Below are positions 18,101 through 25,130 of a DNA stretch of 48,632 nucleotides, in pieces. Source of the DNA: Methanoculleus sp. (GTDB lineage Archaea; Halobacteriota; Methanomicrobia; Methanomicrobiales; Methanomicrobiaceae). The notes beneath the pieces are model-generated. The model was not told the origin of the DNA. It ran no database searches and saw nothing but the letters and a program-made list of their open reading frames with translations. The stretch lies in NCBI GenBank assembly GCA_011045995.1, contig DSBQ01000002.1:1-48632 (forward strand), given 5' to 3'. Position numbers and translations under genes: made by a program. Position 1 is the stretch's first letter; every line of letters begins with the position of its first letter.

Positions 18101-18284
18101 CGTGCTCCCAGGCGGCCCGGTCCATGAAGAGGAGTTCACCTCGCACCTGTACGTCGCCGACTTCCCCAAGGGTGACTACCATATCCGCGTCTATGCCCAT
18201 GCGCCGGATGCCGATGCCCTCAACCAGACCACCGCAGCAATCTCGCTCGGCAATGTGAGTGGAAACTACATCAAAATCACCTGA
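15198..18284 (+). CDS. Secreted von Willebrand factor A domain protein
   Basis: 1028 residues. Signal peptide (MKAKYICVLLLASLVVWPG). Residues ~25-510 are Ig-like beta-sandwich modules of the invasin/Big type (AYGNVIDSRYEDDSGG, RYGNPCAMTPVQVATSDGG, VAGNPVAGQTVLFSIYHPE). A VWA domain follows at ~520-770 with a complete metal-ion-dependent adhesion site: DRSGS (Asp527, Ser529, Ser531), GGTPM (Thr633) and LLSDGD (Asp663). The last 250 residues are another beta-rich region. There is no C-terminal membrane helix or PGF motif, so it is released or held by partners. A TATTAAATA box at 15153-15161 fits the start; the closer TTTATATATAG is too near the ATG. Probably a surface adhesin or cell-contact protein (inferred). 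Confidence 0.85.
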   Translation: MKAKYICVLLLASLVVWPGCALGDGDVTVSVTGSPGHGDWLIAGDGAAVITVRVTTVGETVTGVRFDCLEPDTYGNVDIRSVDKVPYRTTFATKKSGSVPISIVVSYLNESGGPEEYGTIRYLDVDHNRPYRIRGIDVLPEAGVYEAVPITVMMEDAYGNVIDSRYEDDSGGTPESVRLFGTTTDGAGFYDGATYGHESVVCFAGPDGACEATYRTGTKAAEYLVHIMPEDKGAGDEWICIKGIAGKEPASVSIFVDPSTGTPPSPAPVPADGISKYTLAFSFFDRYGNPCAMTPVQVATSDGGAVHDLITTREGKVTLFYGPRNAAGMITITATSVLNASITTSVVLTFASSDPVAMVLTANPQSMPSNDVEGAPPAEVLAKVMDVAGNPVAGQTVLFSIYHPEEYPSSQVAEPYLAQASAVTNDNGIAVVTFVPGTFNTAPGMPGHVAAAPYDETALGTCTVTALWEGVSRDISLEWRNYPYLRVETSLSAQTVAVNDTVDVTIRLIGDGWALQPDPVDVVVAVDRSGSMLLDDKDRMVYAKEALDVFISRMAEGRDRIGMVTFGSSGYCDSRWGKPGIDYSWMDDASYSATHYPASPRTYAGYATLDLPLTGVQADVSAAVDGMVPWGGTPMRYALYTALQEIVSNGRDDAVRAVILLSDGDYNWYGDPLARGIGKTPAQKSPTDSNFFSDGTEKYTIFDDLGAVQNLSEYAADAGIRIYSIAFADSITAQGKETMRILAESTGGTYYDAPSGGQLAGIYAEIAGDLRTVAGVDTSMDMPLAAVTINNASVPNTAAAPSLEWVHQDGRSTTIGSVLNDRAPPLVLIPVYTVNEAEERADWEDDRGLSWDVGSVVLNQVWETQFSLQVFTPGNINLFGGSSLITFNGGDDTLVLPDTYLTAVENLNGTGLVSHQMAIRGVNCTNREKVEDYFEIVWDLEYDGIMPVMQELYYMRAGEGMWYLYDNAVLPGGPVHEEEFTSHLYVADFPKGDYHIRVYAHAPDADALNQTTAAISLGNVSGNYIKIT

Positions 18285-18494
18285 ATCCCCGGCACACACC
18301 GCATCCCTGCCCGGTGAGCCGTGCCGTTCCCTTTTATGGTACCGGCGAAAACCTGGATGGGCGACAATCGATGGATCACCGCCAAAGAGTGCAACCGGCA
18401 AAACCCGTAAGAATTGCCGGAGAGCGAGGCAGGCAAAGAGCACAAAAGAGCCGGGCCGGTGGCTGCAAAAGAACCGGCACATGATACAGCGGAC

Positions 18495-18565
18495 GGATCC
18501 AGCGGGAATCGAACCCGCGTCCTTGGGTTCGAAGCCCAAGAGGATATCCTCTACCCTATGGATCC
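18495..18565 (-). tRNA. tRNA-Arg (anticodon TCG)
   Basis: A 71-nt tRNA on the minus strand. The acceptor stem is GGATCCA/TGGATCC, the anticodon arm TTGGG-CTTCGAA-CCCAA gives TCG (Arg, CGA), and the T arm is GCGGG-TTCGATT-CCCGC. TTAATTATCC at about 18588-18598 is a likely TATA box. The 210 bp between it and the upstream VWA gene hold nothing I recognise. Confidence 0.95.
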
Positions 18566-18690
18566 ACTCATTGGTTGGTCTCGGCGGATAATTAACCATT
18601 CTGCACCGGCAAGGGTTTTTCCCCGTCCGGGAGGCCTTTCGGACCGGAGCATCAAGGGATTTATGAGATATCCGGTAAGACCACTATGCA

Positions 18691-19131
18691 ATGATTCTCT
18701 CGGATGCCGTAATACGACAGAGAATCCAGGATGGCGATCTGGTCCTGGACCCCTATAGCGAGGCTTCACAGCAGCCCGCATCCTACGACCTCCGTGCTGC
18801 GGAGGCGACGGTCCTTGTTCATGGAACCTGCACCCTTGTCCCATCGCTCGAATGGGTCGAACTCCCGGCGGATGTCGCGGCAACCCTTCGCTGCAGGTCG
18901 TCATTTGGCAGGCGGGGTGTCCTTATCGGGGGCGGGTTCGTGGACCCGGGCTTTCGCGGACAGCTCACCCTCTGCCTGGTAAATATGGGGCCCAATGATG
19001 TGGTTGTCGAAAAAGGGGAACGCATAGTGCAGATTATTATGCAGGCTGTTGCCGGTGGCGACCGTCTCTATGAAGGGCGGTACCAGGACAGCAGGGGTGC
19101 CGTCGCCAACCGCGACCGCGGCGTTATTTGA
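18691..19131 (+). CDS. dut: dUTP diphosphatase of the dCTP deaminase/dUTPase superfamily
   Basis: 146 residues. Family motifs: QPASYDLRAAEA (29-40), RCRSSFGRRGV (67-77), GFVDPGFRGQLTLCLVN (82-98) and EKGERIVQI. In the bifunctional M. jannaschii enzyme, deamination needs a Glu 10 residues after the conserved Asp of the I-D-P-G-F motif. Here the Asp is kept (Asp85) but the Glu position is Cys95, so it should hydrolyse dUTP but not deaminate dCTP. It is also shorter than dCTP deaminases and matches the small archaeal Dut group. A TATA-like TTTATGAG ~28 bp upstream suggests a leaderless mRNA. Its last 8 bp overlap the convergent FtsZ-like gene. Confidence 0.82.
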   Translation: MILSDAVIRQRIQDGDLVLDPYSEASQQPASYDLRAAEATVLVHGTCTLVPSLEWVELPADVAATLRCRSSFGRRGVLIGGGFVDPGFRGQLTLCLVNMGPNDVVVEKGERIVQIIMQAVAGGDRLYEGRYQDSRGAVANRDRGVI

Positions 19132-21241
19132 TCCAGAAGAGGTCGTCTCCCGGTTCCTCTTCTTCTTCATCGGATTGCTTTTTCGTGTAGCCGCTGCTGA
19201 TGGTGCCGGCGGTATAGGGGGATTTTTTCTCCGGCTCCTCGGTCTGCTCCTTTCTCTTCTTCCTCCGGGTTTCGACGCGTGCCATGAGTTCATCCTTTGG
19301 GGCGGGCGTCTTCTCCCGCATCCGTACCTCGCCGTTGAGAAGCTCCTTCGTCCGGACTTTTTCTCCCGAAATCCGCACCGCATCTCCCGAAACGGCACCG
19401 TCCCTGATCGTTGTGTCGGCCGGGGAAACCTTCACTGAAGAACCATCGATCGCACTGTCGTTGGGCCCCGTTGCCGATGCGACAAAGACCGTCCCCCCTT
19501 CAAAGGTGGTATCCCTGGCCCGGAACCCGGGGGTATCAACGTCGATGGAGCTGCCGACAAGTGACGTATCACGGGGACCCTTCCGGCCACTCTTTGCAAT
19601 CTCTTTCAGGCCGAAGGTCGAATCCTTCGGAGCGCTGCCTGCACCTCCGCTCGTCATGCGGGTCATATCAGCAACCGTTCGCGCCGGTCTTCCGGGAAGG
19701 GACAGTTGTTCATCCTCCCCCTTGCTGCGCTCCTGTGCCGCATTATCCTCGTTTTCGTTCGTCATGCCATCTTTTGCCGCGATTCCACCGAGGCGCACCA
19801 TCTCATCTCTCATGTCGCTGTCCTCTCCTTCGGGGAGGGTGTCTCTGCAGTCGTCCGGGAAAGATTCCTCCCATGCACGGGACGTCACGGGGTGGTCATC
19901 GTCATCCAGTGCATCGCTCCCGTCCGAACGCCCGGAGACACCGGTGGCATCCTCGTCCTCAAGAAGGTCGATAAAGGAGACCCCTTTTCCTCCGTTGCGG
20001 GCGTTATCGGGCATATCCCCTGTCTCAAAGCCGGTGTTCTGGCTCTGGTCCCTGCTCCATGCCTCCTCCTCTTCTTTACGCCGTCTCGCCTCTTCCTCCT
20101 CCCGGAGTTCAGCTTCGTACGCTTCTTTGATCTCGGTCAGTTCATGGACCCGGGGGATATTCTCAATTCCCGAAAGTGCGATGATAATTCCCACATATTT
20201 GGTATTTCTCACCGGATAGTCCCCCGAACGCATCTCAAGACCGGAAATGCTCCTGTCTATCCATTTCCTGACCGTCTGGAATCCCTTCATGGAGAGTTCA
20301 TGCGAAGGGCCGGCGATGAGTATCAGTGCCTTGTCTGCGCTGGTGATGTCACAGGGTATGGAGATCTCCTCATAGACGGCGCGTTTGGCAAGTGAGACAA
20401 TCCTTGTAGCCCGCTTGTGTGAAAATTCCGAAAAGTAGGTCTCGGAACGCCAGTTCAGGAAGCGCTCTTTGAGTGAGACATGAAGGGGTTCTGCCGCATA
20501 GCCGATTGCAACAAGGCCGTTGTTGCGCAGGGTATTGAGCACCTCGCCCGCATCGAGAACGACCTCGGCGATCTCCAGCCCCTCTTCATTAAATTCCCCT
20601 GCCCGAAGAAGCAGTCCTGTCTGGCGGGCAATACGATCATTGAGCAGGCGGTAGAGATCACGGGGATTTTCCGGGAATCTTTTCACCGGATAGGTGATGC
20701 GTTTCTCCTCTCCTGCGACAGAGCGTTCATCGTACTCTGCCTGCAGTTTCCCGTACCATGTCTCGTTGTCAAAGAGGATGACCGCATCCAGAACATTTTG
20801 GAGCATCGCGATGTCGTCTGCTGCCTTCGACGAGACCTTCTTTCCCTCATGACGCATGGGAAGGGTGCACACACCGAATATCGGCTCAATATATGCAATT
20901 CTCAGCTCCTCGACGAGGGAGGGGACGGCATCGATGACACTCCCCCCAAGGCCGGCAAAGATCATGATCGCATCAATTTCGACCGTGTCCATCCTCTCGA
21001 TCATGGTCATTATCTCTTCAATATTGACCGTGGAGGGCACATCAAAATGGATATAGGGATCGAGTGGCGGAAAATTCATTCGCTGGGGCTGGGGAATGAA
21101 CTCGAGCTGGCGCAGGCTGTTGCCGTCCATATCGATCGCAAGTGCATTGACGCACCCCACGCCACTTCTGGTGTCATGGTCGTAGAGCTGATCAACAATA
21201 CGTGTACCTGCGCCGCCAAGTCCTATTGCAAGTATTCTCAT
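19124..21241 (-). CDS. FtsZ/tubulin-superfamily protein with long disordered and repeat-bearing tail
   Basis: 705 residues from the ATG at 21241, chosen because the FtsZ-fold strand MRILAIGLGGAGTRIVDQLY starts there. Residues 1-365 follow the FtsZ order: T1 loop GLGGAG (7-12), IDMDG (36-40), the T4 position IFAGLGGSVIDAVPSLVEEL in place of FtsZ GGGTGTG, T6 DAVILFDNE (152-160), and a T7-like VLDAGEV (228-234) with Asp230 and Glu233 but no Asn. A charged helix (~366-395) precedes a low-complexity acidic region. At ~565-660 there are D(T/S)-x-x-x-G-(S/G)-x-(I/V)-x-V repeats resembling a beta-solenoid, then a basic stretch and acidic end. It is not canonical FtsZ or CetZ; a membrane-remodelling or scaffold role is inferred from the superfamily. 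Confidence 0.72.
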   Translation of the reverse strand: MRILAIGLGGAGTRIVDQLYDHDTRSGVGCVNALAIDMDGNSLRQLEFIPQPQRMNFPPLDPYIHFDVPSTVNIEEIMTMIERMDTVEIDAIMIFAGLGGSVIDAVPSLVEELRIAYIEPIFGVCTLPMRHEGKKVSSKAADDIAMLQNVLDAVILFDNETWYGKLQAEYDERSVAGEEKRITYPVKRFPENPRDLYRLLNDRIARQTGLLLRAGEFNEEGLEIAEVVLDAGEVLNTLRNNGLVAIGYAAEPLHVSLKERFLNWRSETYFSEFSHKRATRIVSLAKRAVYEEISIPCDITSADKALILIAGPSHELSMKGFQTVRKWIDRSISGLEMRSGDYPVRNTKYVGIIIALSGIENIPRVHELTEIKEAYEAELREEEEARRRKEEEEAWSRDQSQNTGFETGDMPDNARNGGKGVSFIDLLEDEDATGVSGRSDGSDALDDDDHPVTSRAWEESFPDDCRDTLPEGEDSDMRDEMVRLGGIAAKDGMTNENEDNAAQERSKGEDEQLSLPGRPARTVADMTRMTSGGAGSAPKDSTFGLKEIAKSGRKGPRDTSLVGSSIDVDTPGFRARDTTFEGGTVFVASATGPNDSAIDGSSVKVSPADTTIRDGAVSGDAVRISGEKVRTKELLNGEVRMREKTPAPKDELMARVETRRKKRKEQTEEPEKKSPYTAGTISSGYTKKQSDEEEEEPGDDLFWIK

Positions 21242-21476
21242 GTAGTGCCCTGCCAGGTACTCTTCCCCGTTCGTCCGTTCTTCATACCCCTGTATGCACC
21301 GCGCATTCCTCTGCCGTCCTGTGAACATGGAATGGAACAGTAATTCCCAGATGTATGGTGGGTGCAGAAGCATAATAAAATCTCTGGATGCTGTTGTGCA
21401 AAATCGTCATTTAGAGGTATTCTCTCAATAATAAGGATAAATGGAGCGAATTTTTGGGAAAAAGCCATCTATGGAG
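21242..21476. other. Intergenic region between divergent ftsZ-like and mer genes
   Basis: No coding frame; AT-rich. It must contain the promoter of the FtsZ-like gene (minus) and upstream elements of mer (plus). I see no clear palindrome in this part. Confidence 0.5.
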
Positions 21477-21486
21477 TATAAAAAAT
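21477..21486 (+). promoter_or_regulatory. TATA box of mer
   Basis: TATAAAAAAT, predicting transcription from about 21505 and a ~45-nt leader carrying the GAGGTGA ribosome binding site (21536-21542), 7 nt before the mer ATG. Confidence 0.6.
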
Positions 21487-21549
21487 CCACGCAAATGATA
21501 ACGTATATTAAGAACGATGCAGTAATACTAAATTTGAGGTGAAAGACCT

Positions 21550-22551
21550 ATGAGCTATGGAATTGAATTCGTTCCGGGAAATGTCAATGTAAAGCAGGTT
21601 GTCAACTATTGTAAACTTGCTGAACAGAAGGACATTGACTTTGCCTGGATTACCAACCACTACAACAACCGCCACTGCTACCCGACCCTTGCGGCCATTG
21701 CACAGGCGACTGACTCCCTGAAGATGGGACCCGGCATCATGAACACCTTCACCGACACTCCGGCAGCAATTGCCTCGTTCATGTGTACTCTTAACGAGAT
21801 ATCCGATGGCCGTGCAGTCCTCGGTATCGGACCCGGTGACCTTTCCACTCTTCCGAAACTTGCCATTGACCCCGTAAAGCCGGTGTCACGCCTGAAGGAA
21901 GGTGTCCAGCAGATTAAGGCGCTCTGCACAGGAGAGGAAGTCAAGAAGACCGGCAACATGGAATTCTTCGACTATGACGGTGCAAAGCTCACCGGTGTCA
22001 CGCTTCCTGCAAAGAAGAAGCAGATCCCCGTCTACATCGGTGCACAGGGCCCCAAGATGCTCGAACTTGCCGGAGAAATCGGAGAAGGAGCTCTTATCAA
22101 CGCTTCCAACCCGAAGGACTTCGACATTGCAATCCCCCTGATCCAGAAGGCATGCGACGCAGTCGACGACAAGAAGTTCAAGAAGTTCGATGTCGGTGCA
22201 TACACTGCAATGTCCATCGACCAGAGCGAGAAGAAGGCACGCAATGCAGCAAAGATCGTTGCAGCGTTCATCGCCGCAGGCTCACCGCCACCCCTTCTTC
22301 AGCGCCACGGCCTTGACCTGGCAAATGTCGGGAAGATCAAAGACGCACTGTCACGCTTTGACTTCGGTGCCGTCGGCGGCCTTGTCGGCGACCCCGAGAT
22401 TGATGCATTCACCATTGCAGGCACGCCTGAAATGGTCAAGGAGAAGTGTGACAACCTGACCGCATCCGGTGTTACCCAGATTATCTTCGGGTCTCCGCTT
22501 GGTCCCGACATGACCAACTCCATCCGTCTCCTCGGCAAGTACATCATCTGA
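21550..22551 (+). CDS. mer: 5,10-methylenetetrahydromethanopterin reductase (F420-dependent)
   Basis: 333 residues, a typical Mer. It reduces methylene-H4MPT to methyl-H4MPT with reduced F420 in the cytoplasm, the fifth C1 step of CO2-dependent methanogenesis. It is a luciferase-fold TIM barrel: SYGIEFVPG at the N-terminus, the FAWITNHYNNRHCYPTLA segment, GPGIMNTFTDTPAAIAS, ISDGRAVLGIGPGD, QIPVYIGAQGPKMLELAGEIGEGALINAS, and a C-terminal GTPEMVKEKCDNLTASGVTQIIFGSPLGPD. Strongly biased codons indicate high expression. It has its own TATA box and an eight-T terminator, so it is monocistronic. Its leader shares the 9-mer AAATTTGAG with that of mtd. Confidence 0.98.
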   Translation: MSYGIEFVPGNVNVKQVVNYCKLAEQKDIDFAWITNHYNNRHCYPTLAAIAQATDSLKMGPGIMNTFTDTPAAIASFMCTLNEISDGRAVLGIGPGDLSTLPKLAIDPVKPVSRLKEGVQQIKALCTGEEVKKTGNMEFFDYDGAKLTGVTLPAKKKQIPVYIGAQGPKMLELAGEIGEGALINASNPKDFDIAIPLIQKACDAVDDKKFKKFDVGAYTAMSIDQSEKKARNAAKIVAAFIAAGSPPPLLQRHGLDLANVGKIKDALSRFDFGAVGGLVGDPEIDAFTIAGTPEMVKEKCDNLTASGVTQIIFGSPLGPDMTNSIRLLGKYII

Positions 22552-22570
22552 GAGGAACAGATTCCAATTC

Positions 22571-22578
22571 TTTTTTTT
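22571..22578 (+). terminator. Oligo-T terminator of mer
   Basis: Eight consecutive T about 20 nt after the mer stop codon. Confidence 0.7.
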
Positions 22579-22682
22579 ATTTCGCCGTCCTTTTCCTCAT
22601 AGAGCAGCCTGTGTCCTGCAGCCGACCCTATGCCGCCCGTATCGGAGCGATATGAATGTTTTCCATTATTGAGGTCCGTACC

Positions 22683-23588
22683 ATGCCCTTTCCCGTACAG
22701 GTGCGCATTGAGCACCTCACCGGGCACCAGTGCAGGATCAGTCCCCTGCGTGGTGAGCGGTGTATCGGTACCGGAGCATGGAGGATGCAGGACGGGGGCG
22801 AGGTTCCGTGCCCCTTCTGTCCGGAACGAATCCCTACCGATACGCCGCTCTTCCCTTCGGGTGAGCGGGTCTGCGTCGGGGAGAGCGTGACCTTTCCCAA
22901 CATGTACCCCTTCTCTGCCTTTCACATAGTCACGGTAATAACCCGATCGCATGCACCCGGGCCGTTTTCCATACGGCAGATTGCCGATGCCCTGGCAGCG
23001 CAGTGGTCGGTGCTTGGAGAAGTGCAGGGGTACGCCTCTATAAACTGGAATCACCTTTCGTCGGCAGGTGCCAGCATGCCTCACCCCCACATGCAGGGAA
23101 TTGCGGATCCTGAGCCGACGGCATATACCCGGCGGTGCCTGGAAGGGGGTGCCCGGTACCGGGAAAAGACGGGCAAGAACTACTGGGAGACATTTATTGA
23201 AAGCGAGAGAAGCGGGCCCCGGCACATCTTTGGCAGTGAAGTGCCGTGGTGCGCGCACCCGGTTCCTCTGGGTGAGAAGGAGATCCGGGCCTATCTTCCC
23301 ACAGGGGCGCTCTCGGAGGCAGAGCCATATATCGATACCCTTGCATCGGGCCTTCACCGGGTGATTGGATTTTACCGGGAGCGGGGGCACTGTGCCTACA
23401 ATGTGGCGCTGAGGTTTGATCGTGAGCATTCAGGTGGTGATTTCAGGGCGTTTCTCTCAATTATTGCCCGTGTCAATCCGACTCCTGCCGGGACTTCCGA
23501 TTCGGCGTTCATGGAGAGGCTGCACTCTGAACCTGTCCTGTTCACCATCCCGGAAGATCTGCCGTTGCTCTTTGCCGACAGGCGATGA
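22683..23588 (+). CDS. GalT-like nucleotidyltransferase (HIT superfamily)
   Basis: 301 residues from the ATG at 22683, preceded by GAGGT at 7 nt; an in-frame ATG at 22656 also has a GGAG and would add nine residues. CPFCPE (Cys43, Cys46) is a zinc knuckle. NMYPFSAFH (~73-81) and MPHPHMQG with His134-Pro-His136-x-Gln138 match the catalytic HPHxQ of galactose-1-phosphate uridylyltransferases, where the second His is the nucleotidylated residue. C-terminal repeats of the fold include CAYNVALRF and FRAFLSIIARVNP. It transfers a nucleotidyl group between sugar phosphates; the actual sugar and nucleotide cannot be told. It sits between mer and convergent mtd, with no sugar genes nearby. Confidence 0.75.
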   Translation: MPFPVQVRIEHLTGHQCRISPLRGERCIGTGAWRMQDGGEVPCPFCPERIPTDTPLFPSGERVCVGESVTFPNMYPFSAFHIVTVITRSHAPGPFSIRQIADALAAQWSVLGEVQGYASINWNHLSSAGASMPHPHMQGIADPEPTAYTRRCLEGGARYREKTGKNYWETFIESERSGPRHIFGSEVPWCAHPVPLGEKEIRAYLPTGALSEAEPYIDTLASGLHRVIGFYRERGHCAYNVALRFDREHSGGDFRAFLSIIARVNPTPAGTSDSAFMERLHSEPVLFTIPEDLPLLFADRR

Positions 23589-23652
23589 ACGTTCCACTCT
23601 TCTCCGGCACTATTCTGGTATTGCAACGTACAAAGGCCGCCACGGCGGCGGG

Positions 23653-23659
23653 AAAAAAA
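23653..23659 (-). terminator. Oligo-T terminator of mtd
   Basis: Seven T on the minus strand, starting 12 nt after the mtd stop codon. Confidence 0.6.
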
Positions 23660-23671
23660 GGAGGGTTGTAT

Positions 23672-24511
23672 TTACTCCGGCTTGGAGATAAGGGTGGTCT
23701 TGGAGACGATAGTGCCGTCATTCTTGTGCGGCATACGCACGACACCGTCACAGCCCTTCTCGATCTCACGTGCTTCGTCACAGAGGACGGTTGCAGCGCG
23801 CATCATTTCGTGGGCGGATGCAACGATAGGTACGTAGTTTTCGAATCCCTTGGTCATGAAGCAGCCCTTCACGTTGACCATTGCAACGGCTGCTGCAATC
23901 TCGAATGCTGCACGGGCCTTTGCATATGCGTACGGGTTGGTGAACTCGTCTTTTACTGCCTTGTCTGCGGTCATGACGATCTTGGGGAGCTCGAGGTCGG
24001 CGCCTGCCTTGCCTGCCTTGACCTGGTCGATGACGGCATCGATGGCGATCTGCATCTTGCGGAATGCACCGGTGACGGTGAGCACCTTGATGAGGTTGCC
24101 GTTGTAGTCGGCCATCTCGCACGGGTCGAGGAATTCACGGCGGGCACCGATCATGGCGTCTGCCTTCTGGATGATGTATCCGAAGTCGCTCTCCTTGAGA
24201 TCTGCCCATTCCTTCTTGGTGGTGACATCGTCAGTAATGACAATGACCGGGATGCCTGCTGCCTTGAGTGCTTCGCGTGCACCGGTGGGGCCGGGGAGGA
24301 CACCGTTCGGTGAAACAACAATTGCGAAGTCCGGCTTGTACGCGATAAGGTTGCTGACGACACGGTCCACGTCTTCGACTTCGAGCTTGGTTCCGCTCGT
24401 TGCCATGAAGGTCTGCATGTCCTGGCGGTCTGCACGCTCGTCGAGAAGTAACTCGACCATGACACCGCTCGCAATGTTGCCTAATTTTGCAACTCCAACT
24501 TTTACTACCAT
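23672..24511 (-). CDS. mtd: F420-dependent methylenetetrahydromethanopterin dehydrogenase
   Basis: 279 residues, full length. Mtd reversibly oxidises methylene-H4MPT to methenyl-H4MPT with F420; in CO2 reduction it runs the other way, one step before Mer. Typical segments are [75 protein letters not shown], the [21 protein letters not shown] loop and [48 protein letters not shown]. No cofactor is bound; F420 docks at the C1-carrier cleft of the hexamer. Divergent from tfx with 143 bp between, and a 14-bp palindrome lies just before the ribosome binding site. Confidence 0.98.
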   Translation of the reverse strand: MVVKVGVAKLGNIASGVMVELLLDERADRQDMQTFMATSGTKLEVEDVDRVVSNLIAYKPDFAIVVSPNGVLPGPTGAREALKAAGIPVIVITDDVTTKKEWADLKESDFGYIIQKADAMIGARREFLDPCEMADYNGNLIKVLTVTGAFRKMQIAIDAVIDQVKAGKAGADLELPKIVMTADKAVKDEFTNPYAYAKARAAFEIAAAVAMVNVKGCFMTKGFENYVPIVASAHEMMRAATVLCDEAREIEKGCDGVVRMPHKNDGTIVSKTTLISKPE

Positions 24512-24522
24512 ATTCTTAAACC

Positions 24523-24536
24523 TCTCAAATTTGAGA
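24523..24536 (-). promoter_or_regulatory. Perfect palindrome in the mtd leader
   Basis: TCTCAAATTTGAGA is a 14-bp perfect dyad ending 11 bp before the mtd ATG and adjoining the GAGAGGT ribosome binding site. The right half, AAATTTGAG, also occurs in the mer leader (21530-21538), again running into the ribosome binding site. It could be an operator or an RNA hairpin controlling translation. Confidence 0.5.
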
Positions 24537-24624
24537 ACAATCTACTATCAACAAGTCTCGTAATAAACATTTTGAATTTATGGCCCGTCGTTTCGTGCAG
24601 GATTGGCATGGTTAAATGAAATGG

Positions 24625-24632
24625 TTTAAGTT
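24625..24632 (+). promoter_or_regulatory. Candidate TATA box of tfx
   Basis: TTTAAGTT is centred about 26 bp before the tfx ATG, with no Shine-Dalgarno sequence between, which suggests a leaderless mRNA. Confidence 0.4.
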
Positions 24633-24654
24633 TTAGTGTGAGATACTATAGTTA

Positions 24655-25059
24655 ATGAAACAAGGGCTCCTTACCGACCGCCAGAAAGAGGTGCTCAGAT
24701 TCCGCAAACAGGGTCTCACACAGCAACAGATTGCAGATATCATTCATACATCCAAGGCAAATGTGTGCACGATTGAGAAGGCTGCTTACGAAAATATCGA
24801 GAAAGCAAAGGAAACGCTTGAGTTTCTCTACACCCTCGATGCGACGCATCTCTGCACGATCCGGTCGGGAACCGATCTCTTCGATGCGATAGGAGAGATC
24901 TACGCGGAGGCCGAAAAGATCCATATCAAGGTACGGTATGATTCGATAGGACTCATTAACCGGCTCAAAGAATCAAATCCGGAACGGTTCAAGGGACGGT
25001 TTGTCAGGGACGATGTGGAGGTCTACATCACTGAAGAGGGAGATCTCTGCTTCGGATGA
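24655..25059 (+). CDS. tfx: Tfx family DNA-binding transcriptional regulator
   Basis: 134 residues. The N-terminal helix-turn-helix is LLTDRQKEVLRFRKQGLTQQQIADIIHTSKANVCTIEKAAYENIEKAKETLEF, the signature of the Tfx family; the C-terminal half (~60-134) contains IRSGTDLFDAIGEIYAEAEK and RFVRDDVEVYITEEGDLCFG. In Methanothermobacter, Tfx binds DNA near the fmdECB promoter and is thought to activate molybdenum formylmethanofuran dehydrogenase expression. Here it is divergent from mtd, so control of that C1 gene, itself, or distant fmd genes is plausible but unproven. Confidence 0.88.
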   Translation: MKQGLLTDRQKEVLRFRKQGLTQQQIADIIHTSKANVCTIEKAAYENIEKAKETLEFLYTLDATHLCTIRSGTDLFDAIGEIYAEAEKIHIKVRYDSIGLINRLKESNPERFKGRFVRDDVEVYITEEGDLCFG

Positions 25060-25088
25060 AGCGCTCCCCGGCCCACCCTGCCGACACA

Positions 25089-25096
25089 TTTATATC
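25089..25096 (+). promoter_or_regulatory. TATA box upstream of the structured region and rpl3
   Basis: TTTATATC predicts transcription from about 25118-25122; a second AT-rich element (CAATATTTAT, 25107-25116) lies just downstream. From 25120 to the rpl3 start at 25625 the DNA is GC-rich, with no other comparable TATA box, so this is the nearest good promoter for the ribosomal cluster and would give a ~500-nt leader. Confidence 0.55.
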
Positions 25097-25130
25097 TTTT
25101 TCTTAACAATATTTATGGAACCAATATGGG

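Noticed and set aside
19124-21241. Annotation as ordinary cell-division FtsZ or CetZ
   Set aside because: The GTP-binding GGGTGTG loop and the T7 Asn are not conserved, and the length is about double.
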